Below, in pieces: positions 13,767 to 21,434 of a stretch of 25,173 bases of DNA. Each line of letters starts with the position of its first letter. The first letter of the stretch is position 1. The translations under genes were made by a program, and so were the position numbers. The DNA is from JBGTNQ01 sp964646785 (lineage in GTDB: Bacteria > Patescibacteriota > Minisyncoccia > Phycocordibacterales > Zambryskibacteraceae), in the NCBI GenBank assembly GCA_964646785.1, contig CAZYGU010000011.1, positions 1 to 25,173 on the forward strand, written 5' to 3'. Below the pieces are notes generated by a model. That model saw only the letters and a program-made list of their open reading frames with translations, did not search any database and had not been told where the DNA came from.

Positions 13767-14544
13767 GCAAAAAAAGAATCCAAGTGTGTTCCGTGCATTT
13801 ATTGTTGTTGGAATATGTTTTCTTGTGTTTGGCGTCATATACGTAACAAAGACAGGATTTTTCTTTGGTATTTTTGGACATGCAGATGCTACTGTTGCAT
13901 ATACTGAACAATCGACTCAGTCACTTTTTGGTTCACTCATTGGTCATATAAAAAGTAATCAATCTCTACAAGATGAAAATACGAATTTAACTTACTCACT
14001 TTCTCAGCTTTCTGCTGTTGTCTCAGAAAGAGATATGTTATTGAGAGAGAATGAAACATTGAAGGGTGTTATTTCTGAAGCGTCTGGATCTGAACTTGCT
14101 CGGGTTGTATCAAGTCCTTCACAGTCCTTTTACGATATTATTGTTGTTACATTAAAACCAGAATCACAAGTGGTTGTTGGTGATTTTGTTTGGACACAGG
14201 GTAATGTTTTGTTAGGCACTGTTATTAGTAGAACTGGTAATCTAGCGCGAGTTGAACTTTTTTCAAGTATTGGAAAGGAGATTACAGGAAGACTTGAAAA
14301 AGACGGAACAGAGCTCATCCTTTCGGGACGAGGAGGTGGTAATTTCTTCATCGCTGCACCACGTGCATTACCAATTTCGGAAAATGATCTTATTTCACTT
14401 CCAACTTTTAGATCAAACATTATTGCCCGGGTTCGCACTACTGAAGAAGGAAGAGTAGATTCTTTTAAAAGCGTCTACCTTACCTCGCCAGTAAATGTCT
14501 TCTCTCTTTCTTGGGTACGAATATCACATGCAGAAATACAGTAA
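13744..14544 (+). CDS. mreC: Rod-shape-determining protein MreC
   Basis: A 266-residue MreC: a short basic cytoplasmic N terminus (KTKQKK), one TM segment (about 17-38), a coiled coil (about 65-105, with LQDENTNLTYSLSQLSAVVSE and LLRENETLKG), then the beta-rich extracytoplasmic domain (RVVSSPSQSFYDIIVV, GDFVWTQGNVLLGTVI, GNLARVELFSS). MreC links MreB filaments to PBP2 outside the membrane. The start overlaps the mreB 3' end by 23 nt and the end overlaps the next gene by 17 nt. Confidence 0.92.
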   Translation: MNYHIKTKQKKNPSVFRAFIVVGICFLVFGVIYVTKTGFFFGIFGHADATVAYTEQSTQSLFGSLIGHIKSNQSLQDENTNLTYSLSQLSAVVSERDMLLRENETLKGVISEASGSELARVVSSPSQSFYDIIVVTLKPESQVVVGDFVWTQGNVLLGTVISRTGNLARVELFSSIGKEITGRLEKDGTELILSGRGGGNFFIAAPRALPISENDLISLPTFRSNIIARVRTTEEGRVDSFKSVYLTSPVNVFSLSWVRISHAEIQ

Positions 14545-14803
14545 AAGAATACTTTTTGATTGCATTTGCCTTCTATCACTATTTCTTCTTCCGTGGTGGT
14601 GTACTCTTACCCTGTGTGTTGTTGGAATTTTTACTTTTTCATCATGGTTTGAGTCGTTAGGAATTATGTTTGTGTTTGACACTCTCTATAGCGGGGGGAG
14701 ATCGTCATTTATTTCAACATTTCCTTTTTCGATAGGAATATCTATTCTCTTTCTCTTATCATTCTGGATAAAACAGCATATAATGCTCGGGAACAGAGTG
14801 TAA
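14528..14803 (+). CDS. Small polytopic membrane protein in the mreD position
   Basis: 91 residues from ATG 14528 (MQKYSKRILFDCICLLSLFL), preferred because the earlier in-frame ATG at 14495 lies deep inside mreC. Three hydrophobic segments are visible (about 9-33, 35-55 and 64-84). It sits between mreC and mrdA, where mreD is found in most bacteria, but it is about half the usual MreD length (about 160) and I see no certain MreD motif. Either a reduced MreD or a replacement. Its stop overlaps the mrdA start (TAATG). Confidence 0.6.
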   Translation: MQKYSKRILFDCICLLSLFLLPWWCTLTLCVVGIFTFSSWFESLGIMFVFDTLYSGGRSSFISTFPFSIGISILFLLSFWIKQHIMLGNRV

Positions 14804-16509
14804 TGATATTCAAGAGCTTACAGAATTTTTTCTCACGATCAAAAAGAATCAGCGGGTATGAAATAGACCCCGATGAGATTTTTCTTGATTCCCGAAATCT
14901 ACCTGATTTCGATACGGATCAATTTGAAGGAAGACTCGAACACCCTATTAGTTCATCAGTTTTTCGAATCGTATCTATTGTGTTTGTTGTTATTGTAATG
15001 GTTCTTGGTGGAAGACTCTGGTTTTTACAGGTGCACATGGGGGAAGCGTATGAAATACGGAGTGAGAATAACCACTTGCGTCATACAACAATATTTTCTT
15101 CACGTGGAGTTGTATATGATCGCAATCGAAGCGAAATTGCATGGGACGAGCTCAATCCAGGATCTGATTTTTCACTTCGAAAATATACTCTCATGAGTGG
15201 TGCTGCTCATTTAATTGGATATGTAAAATATCCGTCAAAAGACAAGTCAGGTTTTTATTACAGTGAGGCATTTATTGGAAAGGATGGAGTAGAAGAATCA
15301 TACAATACAGAATTAACGGGTATTAATGGGCTTAAAATTACTGAAACAGATGCACTTGGAAATGTTGAGTCAGAAAGCGTGCTTACTCCACCGAAGGATG
15401 GAAGTGATTTAACCCTTTCTGTTGATCTTGATGTTCAACATACGTTGTTTGAAGCAATTAAAACAACAGCACAAGAGAGAGGATTTAGTGGTGGGGCTGG
15501 TGTTATCATGGATGTTCATAATGGGGAAATACTAGCAATCACAAGCTACCCTGAATACGATCCAAATGTTATGACGGATGGATCAAATTCTAAACAAATA
15601 CAAAATTTCCTTACAGATAAAAATAACCCATTTCTTGATCGTGCGATTTCGGGTCTCTATATTCCTGGATCCATCATGAAGCCATTTATTGCTATGGGAG
15701 TCCTTGAAGAAGGAATTATTGATCCAAGGAAGCAAATTGAAAGTGTTGGATCAATTAGTATTCCTAATCCATATAATCCAGAAAAGAAAACTATTTTTCG
15801 TGACTGGAAAATTCATGGTTGGGTTGATATGAGAAAAGCACTTGCTGTTTCTTCTGATGAATATTTTTACACTGTCGGTGGAGGATATGCGGGTCAAAAA
15901 GGAATTGGTATAGATAATATTGAAAAATACGTAAAAATGTTTGGATTCGGAACAACGACAGGTATTAATCTCTCTGGTGAGAAAAAAGGTAACGTTCCAA
16001 GTCAGGCATGGAAAGCTGAAACATTTGACGGTGAAGCGTGGCGTCTTGGTGATACATATAATAGTTCGATCGGTCAGTATGGTTTTCAAGTAACACCAAT
16101 ACAAGCGGTAAGAGGTGTCGCGACGTATGCGAATGGGGGTACACTTGTTACTCCAACTGTCTTGCTGAACGATCCACGGGTAAACAAAAAATTAACAACA
16201 CTTCCATTTTCACAAGATCATTTTCAGATTGTGCGAGAGGGAATGCGTATGGCAGTTACAGAAGGTTCAACAGGAGCTCTTTTGACTCCAGCAGTAGCCA
16301 TTGCAGCGAAGACAGGAACTGCAGAACTTGGTATTACGAAGGAAAATGTGAATTCATGGGTTACAGGTTTTTTCCCATATGAGAATCCTCGATTCGCTTT
16401 TGCTATCCTCATGGAAAAAGGAAGTAGGCATAACCTTGTTGGTGCCGTCTCTGTTATGAGGCAATTAGTGGATTGGATGGCTATTTACAAGCCCGAATAT
16501 TTACAGTAG
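14803..16509 (+). CDS. mrdA: Penicillin-binding protein 2 (elongasome transpeptidase)
   Basis: A 568-residue class B PBP. A cytoplasmic N-terminal stretch of about 50 residues is followed by one TM segment (about 54-76), a dimerisation/pedestal region with SSRGVVYDRN (99-108), and the transpeptidase domain with SIMK (290-293, nucleophile S290), SSD (350-352) and KTGT (503-506). The S-x-D second motif, where PBP3/FtsI has S-x-N, is typical of PBP2. It cross-links lateral wall peptidoglycan. Stop-start overlap with the mreD-position gene. No rodA follows in this window. Confidence 0.94.
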   Translation: MIFKSLQNFFSRSKRISGYEIDPDEIFLDSRNLPDFDTDQFEGRLEHPISSSVFRIVSIVFVVIVMVLGGRLWFLQVHMGEAYEIRSENNHLRHTTIFSSRGVVYDRNRSEIAWDELNPGSDFSLRKYTLMSGAAHLIGYVKYPSKDKSGFYYSEAFIGKDGVEESYNTELTGINGLKITETDALGNVESESVLTPPKDGSDLTLSVDLDVQHTLFEAIKTTAQERGFSGGAGVIMDVHNGEILAITSYPEYDPNVMTDGSNSKQIQNFLTDKNNPFLDRAISGLYIPGSIMKPFIAMGVLEEGIIDPRKQIESVGSISIPNPYNPEKKTIFRDWKIHGWVDMRKALAVSSDEYFYTVGGGYAGQKGIGIDNIEKYVKMFGFGTTTGINLSGEKKGNVPSQAWKAETFDGEAWRLGDTYNSSIGQYGFQVTPIQAVRGVATYANGGTLVTPTVLLNDPRVNKKLTTLPFSQDHFQIVREGMRMAVTEGSTGALLTPAVAIAAKTGTAELGITKENVNSWVTGFFPYENPRFAFAILMEKGSRHNLVGAVSVMRQLVDWMAIYKPEYLQ

Positions 16510-16552
16510 GGCTCAACATATTCTATTTTTGTGGTAAAACATGCAATTCTTC

Positions 16553-16580
16553 TTTACTTTTTCTGCATTCCCTATAGAAT
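16553..16580 (+). promoter_or_regulatory. Candidate promoter of greA with short leader
   Basis: TTTACT (16553-16558), a 16-nt spacer, and TAGAAT (16575-16580), 10 nt before the ATG at 16591. It fits the short-leader pattern of priA, frr and the delta'-like gene. Confidence 0.4.
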
Positions 16581-16590
16581 GATCCCCAAT

Positions 16591-17052
16591 ATGAAAGATG
16601 ACCGAGAATATCTAACACAAGCTAAATTCGACGAATTCACGAAAGAGCTTGAATATCTAAGAACTACTCGTCGTAAAGAAGTTGCCGAGAATCTTGAGTA
16701 CGCAAAGGCACTTGGTGACCTTTCGGAAAACGCTGAGTATCATGAAGCACGTGATATGCAGGCTTCTGTTGAAGATCGTATTGCTCACGTTGAACACATT
16801 CTTAAAACTGCTCAAATTGTTTCAAGTCACAAATCAGATAGTGTTACGATCGGATCAGTTATTACTGTAAAAAAGGGAACTCAAGAAAATGAATTTACTA
16901 TTGTGAGTTCAGAAGAAGCAGATATGGCACAAAAGAAAATCTCTGTGAAATCACCACTTGGTCAAGCTGCTTTTGGTAAGAAAAAAGGAGAATCGTTCTC
17001 ATTCTCAACTCCCTCTGGTACAATGGAATACAAAATAGTAGATATAAAGTAG
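16591..17052 (+). CDS. greA: Transcription elongation factor GreA
   Basis: 153 residues from ATG 16591 (MKDDREYLTQAKFDEF); in-frame ATGs upstream (16531, 16579) would add a hydrophobic or unconserved leader and lie before or in the promoter. The coiled coil carries the acidic tip LGDLSENAEYHEARD (the invariant DLsENaEY that reaches the RNA polymerase active site), followed by the C-terminal FKBP-like domain (VTIGSVITV, SPLGQAAFGKKKGE). GreA stimulates RNA cleavage in backtracked polymerase. Full length for the family (about 158). Confidence 0.95.
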   Translation: MKDDREYLTQAKFDEFTKELEYLRTTRRKEVAENLEYAKALGDLSENAEYHEARDMQASVEDRIAHVEHILKTAQIVSSHKSDSVTIGSVITVKKGTQENEFTIVSSEEADMAQKKISVKSPLGQAAFGKKKGESFSFSTPSGTMEYKIVDIK

Positions 17053-17120
17053 TTAGTGCTAGGTTGTTAGTTCTTGAGTTAAACACTACTTTGTTCTTAC
17101 GAAAGACTAATCACTAATAA
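17053..17120 (+). repeat. Heptamer repeat tracts flanking the greA-lysS gap
   Basis: Two tracts: TTAGTGC, TAGGTTG, TTAGTTC, TTGAGTT (17053-17080) immediately after the greA stop, and CTAATCA, CTAATAA (17107-17120) ending 10 nt before the lysS ATG. The second tract is the reverse complement type of the first, so the two could pair across the gap. Confidence 0.5.
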
Positions 17121-17130
17121 CTTTCCTAGA

Positions 17131-18609
17131 ATGGCTTCTTTAGAAGAAATAAAACAAGCTCGAATAGAAAAACTTCACAAGCTGGAATCGGCTGGAATGA
17201 ATCCATATCCTGCACATACAAATCAGGATTTTGAAATTTCTGAAGTAATTAAAAATTTTACTAAACTTTCTAAAACAAAGACGAAACAATACAGTCTCGT
17301 TGGTCGAGTGCTGTCACTTCGTCCTCAAGGTGGTTTAGTCTTTTTTCATTTCTCAGATGGTACTGGTAAATTTCAAGCACTTTTAAAAAAAGGTGAGAAT
17401 ATTACTGACGAAGATTTCGATCTTTTTGTTGATACTGTAGATATCGGTGATTTTGTTGAAGTGAAGGGGACACTCTTTGTTACGAAGCGAGAAGAAAAGA
17501 CAGTTCAAGTTCATACTTGGAGAATGTTATCAAAGAGCCTAAGACCTCTTCCGGAAAAATGGCATGGATTAACTGATATTGAAGAGCGCTTTCGAAAGCG
17601 ATATCTCGATACTCTTATGAGTGATGAGGTGAAAGAGCGATTTCTCCTTAGATCAAAAGTTATTCGACTAATCCGAGACTTCTATAATGACAGTGGATAT
17701 ATTGAAGTTGATGTACCAACACTTCAGCCTCTTGCAGGTGGAGCGACCGCACAACCATTTAAAACGCATCATAATGCGCTTGATGTTGACTTCTTTCTTA
17801 CTATTGCACAAGAGCTCTACTTGAAAGAACTTTTAGCAGGAGGATTTACAAAAGTATATGAGATTGGGAAAAGGTTTCGAAATGAGGGGATTGATACAAC
17901 TCACAATCCCGAGTTTACGATGCTTGAATCTAATGAAGCATATGCAGATGCAGACAGTCAAAGAGATTTCATAGAGAAACTTTTTAAGGATGTGACAAAG
18001 GGTGTTTTTGGAGGACTTTCGTTTGAATATGATGGTCAGATTATTGATTTAAAACCAAAATTTGCTGTAGTCACTTTCTACGACTTGCTTCGACGTTTTG
18101 CATTGATTAGCAATCCAGAATCAATTACTCGTGATGAAGCAGCTATTACAGCTCAAAGACTCGGTATTAAAGTTGATCCATCAGAAGCGCTCGAAAAAAT
18201 CCTTGACAATATTTACAAAAAAACAGCACGACCAAAACTTATTCAACCAACATTCATTATTCATTATCCAGTATCATTTAATCCGTTCGCAAAACGTCTT
18301 CCTGACGACAACACTCTGATTGATCGATTCCAGCTCGTCATTGGTGGTGCTGAACTTGTAAATGCGTTTTCAGAATTGAATAACCCACTTGATCAAAAGG
18401 AGAGATATCTTGAACAGGATAAAAAAGGAAAGGATGGAGAATCAGAAATTTCACCATCAGATCAAGAATATCTTGAGGCAATGGAGCACGGTATGCCACC
18501 AAACGGGGGAATCGGAATTGGTATTGATCGTCTCGTGATGCTTCTTACAAATACAAAAAACATTAAAGAAGTTATTTTATTCCCAACATTAAAACCAAAG
18601 AATAACTAA
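17131..18609 (+). CDS. lysS: Lysyl-tRNA synthetase, class II
   Basis: A 492-residue LysRS-II of normal size. N-terminal OB-fold anticodon domain (about 55-135, with GRVLSLRPQGGLVFFHFSDGT-type strands), motif 1 around RYLDTLMSDEVKERF (158-171), motif 2 FRNEGIDTTHNPEF (249-262), and motif 3 GGIGIGIDRLVMLL near the C terminus followed by IKEVILFPTLKP. Charges tRNA-Lys. The following hypothetical gene starts inside its stop codon (TAATG overlap). A heptamer tract precedes the ATG. Confidence 0.97.
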   Translation: MASLEEIKQARIEKLHKLESAGMNPYPAHTNQDFEISEVIKNFTKLSKTKTKQYSLVGRVLSLRPQGGLVFFHFSDGTGKFQALLKKGENITDEDFDLFVDTVDIGDFVEVKGTLFVTKREEKTVQVHTWRMLSKSLRPLPEKWHGLTDIEERFRKRYLDTLMSDEVKERFLLRSKVIRLIRDFYNDSGYIEVDVPTLQPLAGGATAQPFKTHHNALDVDFFLTIAQELYLKELLAGGFTKVYEIGKRFRNEGIDTTHNPEFTMLESNEAYADADSQRDFIEKLFKDVTKGVFGGLSFEYDGQIIDLKPKFAVVTFYDLLRRFALISNPESITRDEAAITAQRLGIKVDPSEALEKILDNIYKKTARPKLIQPTFIIHYPVSFNPFAKRLPDDNTLIDRFQLVIGGAELVNAFSELNNPLDQKERYLEQDKKGKDGESEISPSDQEYLEAMEHGMPPNGGIGIGIDRLVMLLTNTKNIKEVILFPTLKPKNN

Positions 18610-19313
18610 TGGAACGTTTTATGAATCCAATTGAATCTCCGGAGCAACACAAGGATTTTTCTGAACTACTGGAGATTGTAAAAAAAATTGAGGATGTTGC
18701 TGTTTCAAAAGAGTACACCCCCGCAGAAGTCATCGAGTGGTCTCGGGTTCTCGTCGCAGATCTTCTTGAACATATTCGAGATGATCTCCACATGGAACTT
18801 ACAGAAAATGTCACTTCTTTGTATCAAGAAATGAATAGGGAGAATTTACTTGCACGTGTGGAGAGTGTAAAGCGAGTTATTGAATGTCTCGCAGAAGATA
18901 AACCGATTGAAGTTGGAAAAGGGGAGGAACACTACGCAAATTCTGTCACTTCAGATTTGGAAGGGCTTCATATTGCTATGGCAGAAGCAGAAGCACTGGG
19001 TCCTGTAAGACTTCTTGTTGGACTTGATTTAAAGGCATTGGTTGGATTTACGAATGATCACGTTGAAGTTTCTGAGATCGATGAGAATGAATTTGATTTA
19101 CGCGATACTGCTCTTCGTCGAGCATACTGTAGACATTTAAAAGGAGAGATACATAAGGAGGATATTAAATACATGGTTATGCGTATTCCTAGAGGTGTCT
19201 TTCCTGTCCAATATTTAAATGATCTTGAGAGAAAGCAACCATCAAGTTTTATATTTAGAGGAGTTAAGATTAACCAGAACATTGCAGAAGCTTCACACGA
19301 GCAAGCAGCATAG
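18609..19313 (+). CDS. Hypothetical protein, 234 residues, coupled to lysS
   Basis: Starts by stop-start overlap with lysS (ATG at 18609; ATG 18621 is an alternative). Soluble, acidic, no TM or signal peptide. The first half is helical (FSELLEIVKKIEDVAVSKEY, then long helices with ELTENVTSLYQEMNRENLL), and the second half has a mixed segment with VRLLVGLDLKALVGF and KYMVMRIPRGVFPVQYLNDL. I do not recognise a family; residues 140-234 could be a small alpha/beta domain. Tight coupling suggests steady co-expression with lysS, but gives no function. Confidence 0.75.
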   Translation: MERFMNPIESPEQHKDFSELLEIVKKIEDVAVSKEYTPAEVIEWSRVLVADLLEHIRDDLHMELTENVTSLYQEMNRENLLARVESVKRVIECLAEDKPIEVGKGEEHYANSVTSDLEGLHIAMAEAEALGPVRLLVGLDLKALVGFTNDHVEVSEIDENEFDLRDTALRRAYCRHLKGEIHKEDIKYMVMRIPRGVFPVQYLNDLERKQPSSFIFRGVKINQNIAEASHEQAA

Positions 19314-19314
19314 C

Positions 19315-19343
19315 TTTACAAAAAATACAAAGTGTAGTATAGT
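19315..19343 (+). promoter_or_regulatory. Promoter of the gap-interrupted gene
   Basis: TTTACA (19315-19320), a 17-nt spacer, and TATAGT (19338-19343), just after the stop of the lysS-linked gene. Followed by a leader with Shine-Dalgarno AAGGAGGA (19369-19375) before GTG 19379. Confidence 0.75.
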
Positions 19344-19378
19344 ATTTGCCGGTCGTTCTTTCTCACCAAGGAGGAGTT

Positions 19379-19812
19379 GTGGCAAAAGTCCTACACTTGG
19401 GGGTCAATTCGCAAATTCGAGATTTGATCTCGAGTGTTGTGAGTGAGATGGGTCACGAGATTCTTTTCTTTTCTGATCCTGATCTGGCTCTCCAAAACTC
19501 ATGTGACGTTGATTTGTTTATTGTCTCAGAAGGGACAATCGACAACGATCACTTCAATGGATACCTGTTCGCTCTCGAGCGGATGGGAGAAGGAAAGAAG
19601 GTTATCATTTTGGCTGACAGGCACAAGTTCACAAGAGTGCCGTATCTCAGTCGNNNNNNNNNNNNNNNNNNNNNNNNNNNNNNNNNNNNNNNNNNNNNNN
19701 NNNNNNNNNNNNNNNNNNNNNNNNNNNNNNNNNNNNNNNNNNNNNNNNNNNNNCACTCGATGTCAGGTCTCACACCTGTCACAAGTGCGGTCACGATGAT
19801 CGCGAGGGTTAG
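19379..19812 (+). CDS. Receiver-like (CheY-fold-like) protein, interrupted by assembly gap
   Basis: GTG 19379 is chosen as start because an ideal Shine-Dalgarno (AAGGAGGA) precedes it; the frame is open further upstream only by chance. The visible N-terminal 92 residues resemble a response-regulator receiver fold: VLHLGVNSQIRDLISSVVSEMGHE, then DVDLFIVSEG and GKKVIILADRHKF; the acidic pocket and phosphoacceptor Asp are not evident, so it would be a pseudo-receiver. 100 N interrupt it at 19654. After the gap one frame ends at TAG 19812 with SHTCHKCGHDDREG, a possible C-x2-C zinc end; the other frames stop at 19799 or run into the terminator. The true frame across the gap cannot be known. Confidence 0.5.
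19654..19753. other. Scaffold gap of exactly 100 N
   Basis: One hundred undetermined bases; the round number suggests a placeholder of unknown true length. The gene at 19379 and possibly other content is hidden here. All downstream coordinates depend on it. Confidence 0.99.
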
Positions 19813-19820
19813 GTTAGCCA

Positions 19821-19848
19821 AAGGGCGCGTAGTATACGCGCCCTTTTT
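19821..19848 (+). terminator. Intrinsic terminator after the gap-interrupted gene
   Basis: A perfect 11-bp stem AAGGGCGCGTA / TACGCGCCCTT (19821-19831 with 19835-19845), 3-nt loop, and a T tract to 19848. The next promoter starts 4 nt later. Confidence 0.93.
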
Positions 19849-19851
19849 ATA

Positions 19852-19881
19852 TTGACAAAATGCATATAAATGTTGTATAAT
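19852..19881 (+). promoter_or_regulatory. Consensus promoter of the first exported-protein gene
   Basis: TTGACA (19852-19857), 18-nt spacer, TATAAT (19876-19881): both hexamers perfect. Confidence 0.9.
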
Positions 19882-19931
19882 GATAAAAGAAGTTAGAGAA
19901 GTACACTGTCACAAAACCTCAGGGAGGAACA

Positions 19932-20579
19932 ATGCTGCGAATCATTGCGGTCGTTCTCGCTTTGCTACTTTCCGCGATTTCGGCGCCGGCCATGGCCCAG
20001 AACCGAGTGACTTCGGTGACTGTTGGTTCAGGCGAGGATGCCATCGCGAGCGGTATCACTGGAGTCGTCACTCTGACCAACAAGGATTCGACTCTGTACG
20101 GTGAATTTGCTGTGCAGAGTCAGCAGGCATGGGTTGTTTGGGGTCGTGCGCTCCACGGGAAGGTCAACGGGTTCATTGCTGGATCCGTCGGTCACTTTCA
20201 GGGAGCACTTTGGTACGGACCCTACGTCTCGCTCTCGAAGCCGATTGCACATATCGGTGGCAAGGATCTGACTGTGGGAACGTACCACTGGCCAGCATTC
20301 TTTCCAACGGGCGAGCCGTCCGACTGGAAGAATGATGGAACCAAGAACCGCGAGAGCATCAGCGTCGGCTATCTTGCCAACGTGGGCCTCGGTTGGGGAC
20401 CGATAGAGTTGAGTGAGTCGAGGTTGAATTTTCTCGACGACAAGACCAATTGGTTACCTGGTGCCAGCGTCAGGACGACCATCGCTCAGGATCTCACAGG
20501 TATTTTCAACTTTACGTGGAACACCAACAAGGAGAGGCCTATGTACTACATCGGCGCCTCGTGGAAGGTTCCTCGTTAG
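19932..20579 (+). CDS. Exported protein of unknown function, 215 residues, GC-rich
   Basis: Strong Shine-Dalgarno AGGGAGGA (19921-19928) sets ATG 19932. Classical signal peptide, cleavage AMA|Q after residue 22. The mature part is rich in Gly, aromatic and short alternating beta strands (AWVVWGRALHGKVNGFIAG, FQGALWYGPYVSLS, ESISVGYLANVGLGWG) and ends in a strand YYIGASWKV. This looks like a small beta-barrel or beta-sandwich protein. No family recognised and no cysteines in the mature part. G+C is visibly higher than in neighbours. A second exported protein of the same style follows in its own unit. An outer-membrane barrel would be odd for a CPR cell, which is thought to have a single membrane. 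Confidence 0.75.
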   Translation: MLRIIAVVLALLLSAISAPAMAQNRVTSVTVGSGEDAIASGITGVVTLTNKDSTLYGEFAVQSQQAWVVWGRALHGKVNGFIAGSVGHFQGALWYGPYVSLSKPIAHIGGKDLTVGTYHWPAFFPTGEPSDWKNDGTKNRESISVGYLANVGLGWGPIELSESRLNFLDDKTNWLPGASVRTTIAQDLTGIFNFTWNTNKERPMYYIGASWKVPR

Positions 20580-20601
20580 TTGTAATGGGGCAGTAGCATA
20601 G

Positions 20602-20633
20602 CGCCGGAGTTCGAAAGAACTTCGGCGTTTTTT
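20602..20633 (+). terminator. Intrinsic terminator after the first exported-protein gene
   Basis: An 11-bp stem CGCCGGAGTTC / GAACTTCGGCG (one G-T pair) capped by a GAAA tetraloop, then six T (20628-20633). Confidence 0.95.
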
Positions 20634-20649
20634 GTTGCGTACTATGCTA

Positions 20650-20679
20650 TTGACATTTAAGTATAAATTATGGTATAAT
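20650..20679 (+). promoter_or_regulatory. Consensus promoter of the second exported-protein gene
   Basis: TTGACA (20650-20655), 18-nt spacer, TATAAT (20674-20679), the same geometry as the promoter at 19852. Confidence 0.9.
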
Positions 20680-20722
20680 ATAGACAGATAGCTATTTCAC
20701 TTCCAAATAGGATTACACGGCC

Positions 20723-21301
20723 ATGCGTCGAATCTCAATGTGTCTCGCTCTTCTCTGCGTCCTAGCTTCGAACGTTCATGCTCAGAGTTCCTTCTGGGTT
20801 GAGTCGTTCAACAAAGTGACGCGTGAGGGCAAGTACACTCCGCAGGTTGATGGACAGGCGGTGTCCATGTTCACTCCCAAGGTGGGTGTGTTCTCATGGG
20901 CACTCGTGAACGATGGATGGGCAGAGGCAATCGTCGGGGTTCACTATGTACCGACGAAACACCTCGAGCTCGATCTCGGTACTGGAGTTGAGACGGACAA
21001 GAATCCCTCACGAATTCAGGCAGGAGCGTTCCTCTCCATTTCGCGTGCGACTCTTTACACCGCATACGAAATCGGAGGATCGGGCTACTGGTACCTCGCA
21101 CAAGGCAACGTGACCGTTGTGAAGAATGACAATGCCTCACTCGGTGTTGGATTTCGCTTTCAACGGTTTGCCGGTATCGGTCCTCGTGTTCAGGTCGAGA
21201 TGCCGAAGGCTCATCTCACGGTGTGGGCATCGGGTCCCATGTTTGACCCTGAGGACCACAAGGCAAGAAACGTGATCGTCGGCCTCAAGCTTGCTCCGTA
21301 A
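20723..21301 (+). CDS. Exported protein of unknown function, 192 residues, GC-rich
   Basis: ATG 20723; only a weak AGG about 13 nt upstream. Signal peptide MRRISMCLALLCVLASNVHA, cleavage VHA|Q after residue 20. The mature protein alternates hydrophobic and polar residues in strands typical of barrel proteins: GVFSWALVNDGWAEAIVGVHYV, HLELDLGTGVE, RIQAGAFLSISRATLYTAYE, ASLGVGFRFQRF, and ends NVIVGLKLAP. Same overall style as the neighbour at 19932 (both have Q after the signal, a VFSWALV / WVVWGRA-like strand, and a final beta strand), so they may be remote paralogues or partners. Function unknown. GC-rich relative to the genes after it. Confidence 0.75.
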   Translation: MRRISMCLALLCVLASNVHAQSSFWVESFNKVTREGKYTPQVDGQAVSMFTPKVGVFSWALVNDGWAEAIVGVHYVPTKHLELDLGTGVETDKNPSRIQAGAFLSISRATLYTAYEIGGSGYWYLAQGNVTVVKNDNASLGVGFRFQRFAGIGPRVQVEMPKAHLTVWASGPMFDPEDHKARNVIVGLKLAP

Positions 21302-21324
21302 TTCACAAGTACAATTTGGAATGG

Positions 21325-21358
21325 AAGCCGGTTACATCTGAGATGTAGCCGGCTTTTT
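21325..21358 (+). terminator. Intrinsic terminator after the second exported-protein gene
   Basis: A long stem AGCCGGTTACATC / GATGTAGCCGGCT (21326-21338 with 21342-21354, one G-T pair), 3-nt loop TGA, then T tract to 21358. Confidence 0.95.
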
Positions 21359-21434
21359 GTGTGTATGTTTTTTAATATTTTTTTGTATTTAAGTGAACTA
21401 TAGTACACCAAAACAGTGGATAAAAAGTATAGGG

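Noticed and set aside
16531..16590. Longer greA with a hydrophobic N terminus from ATG 16531
   Set aside because: The added residues do not fit GreA, and the candidate promoter lies within this stretch.
19346..19378. Upstream ATG extension of the gap-interrupted gene
   Set aside because: ATG 19346 lies just 2 nt after the -10 and before the Shine-Dalgarno; GTG 19379 has an ideal AAGGAGGA site.
19754..19855. Long frame after the N gap that reads into the terminator
   Set aside because: It would read through the hairpin and into the next promoter; another frame with a stop at 19812 just before the terminator is more plausible.
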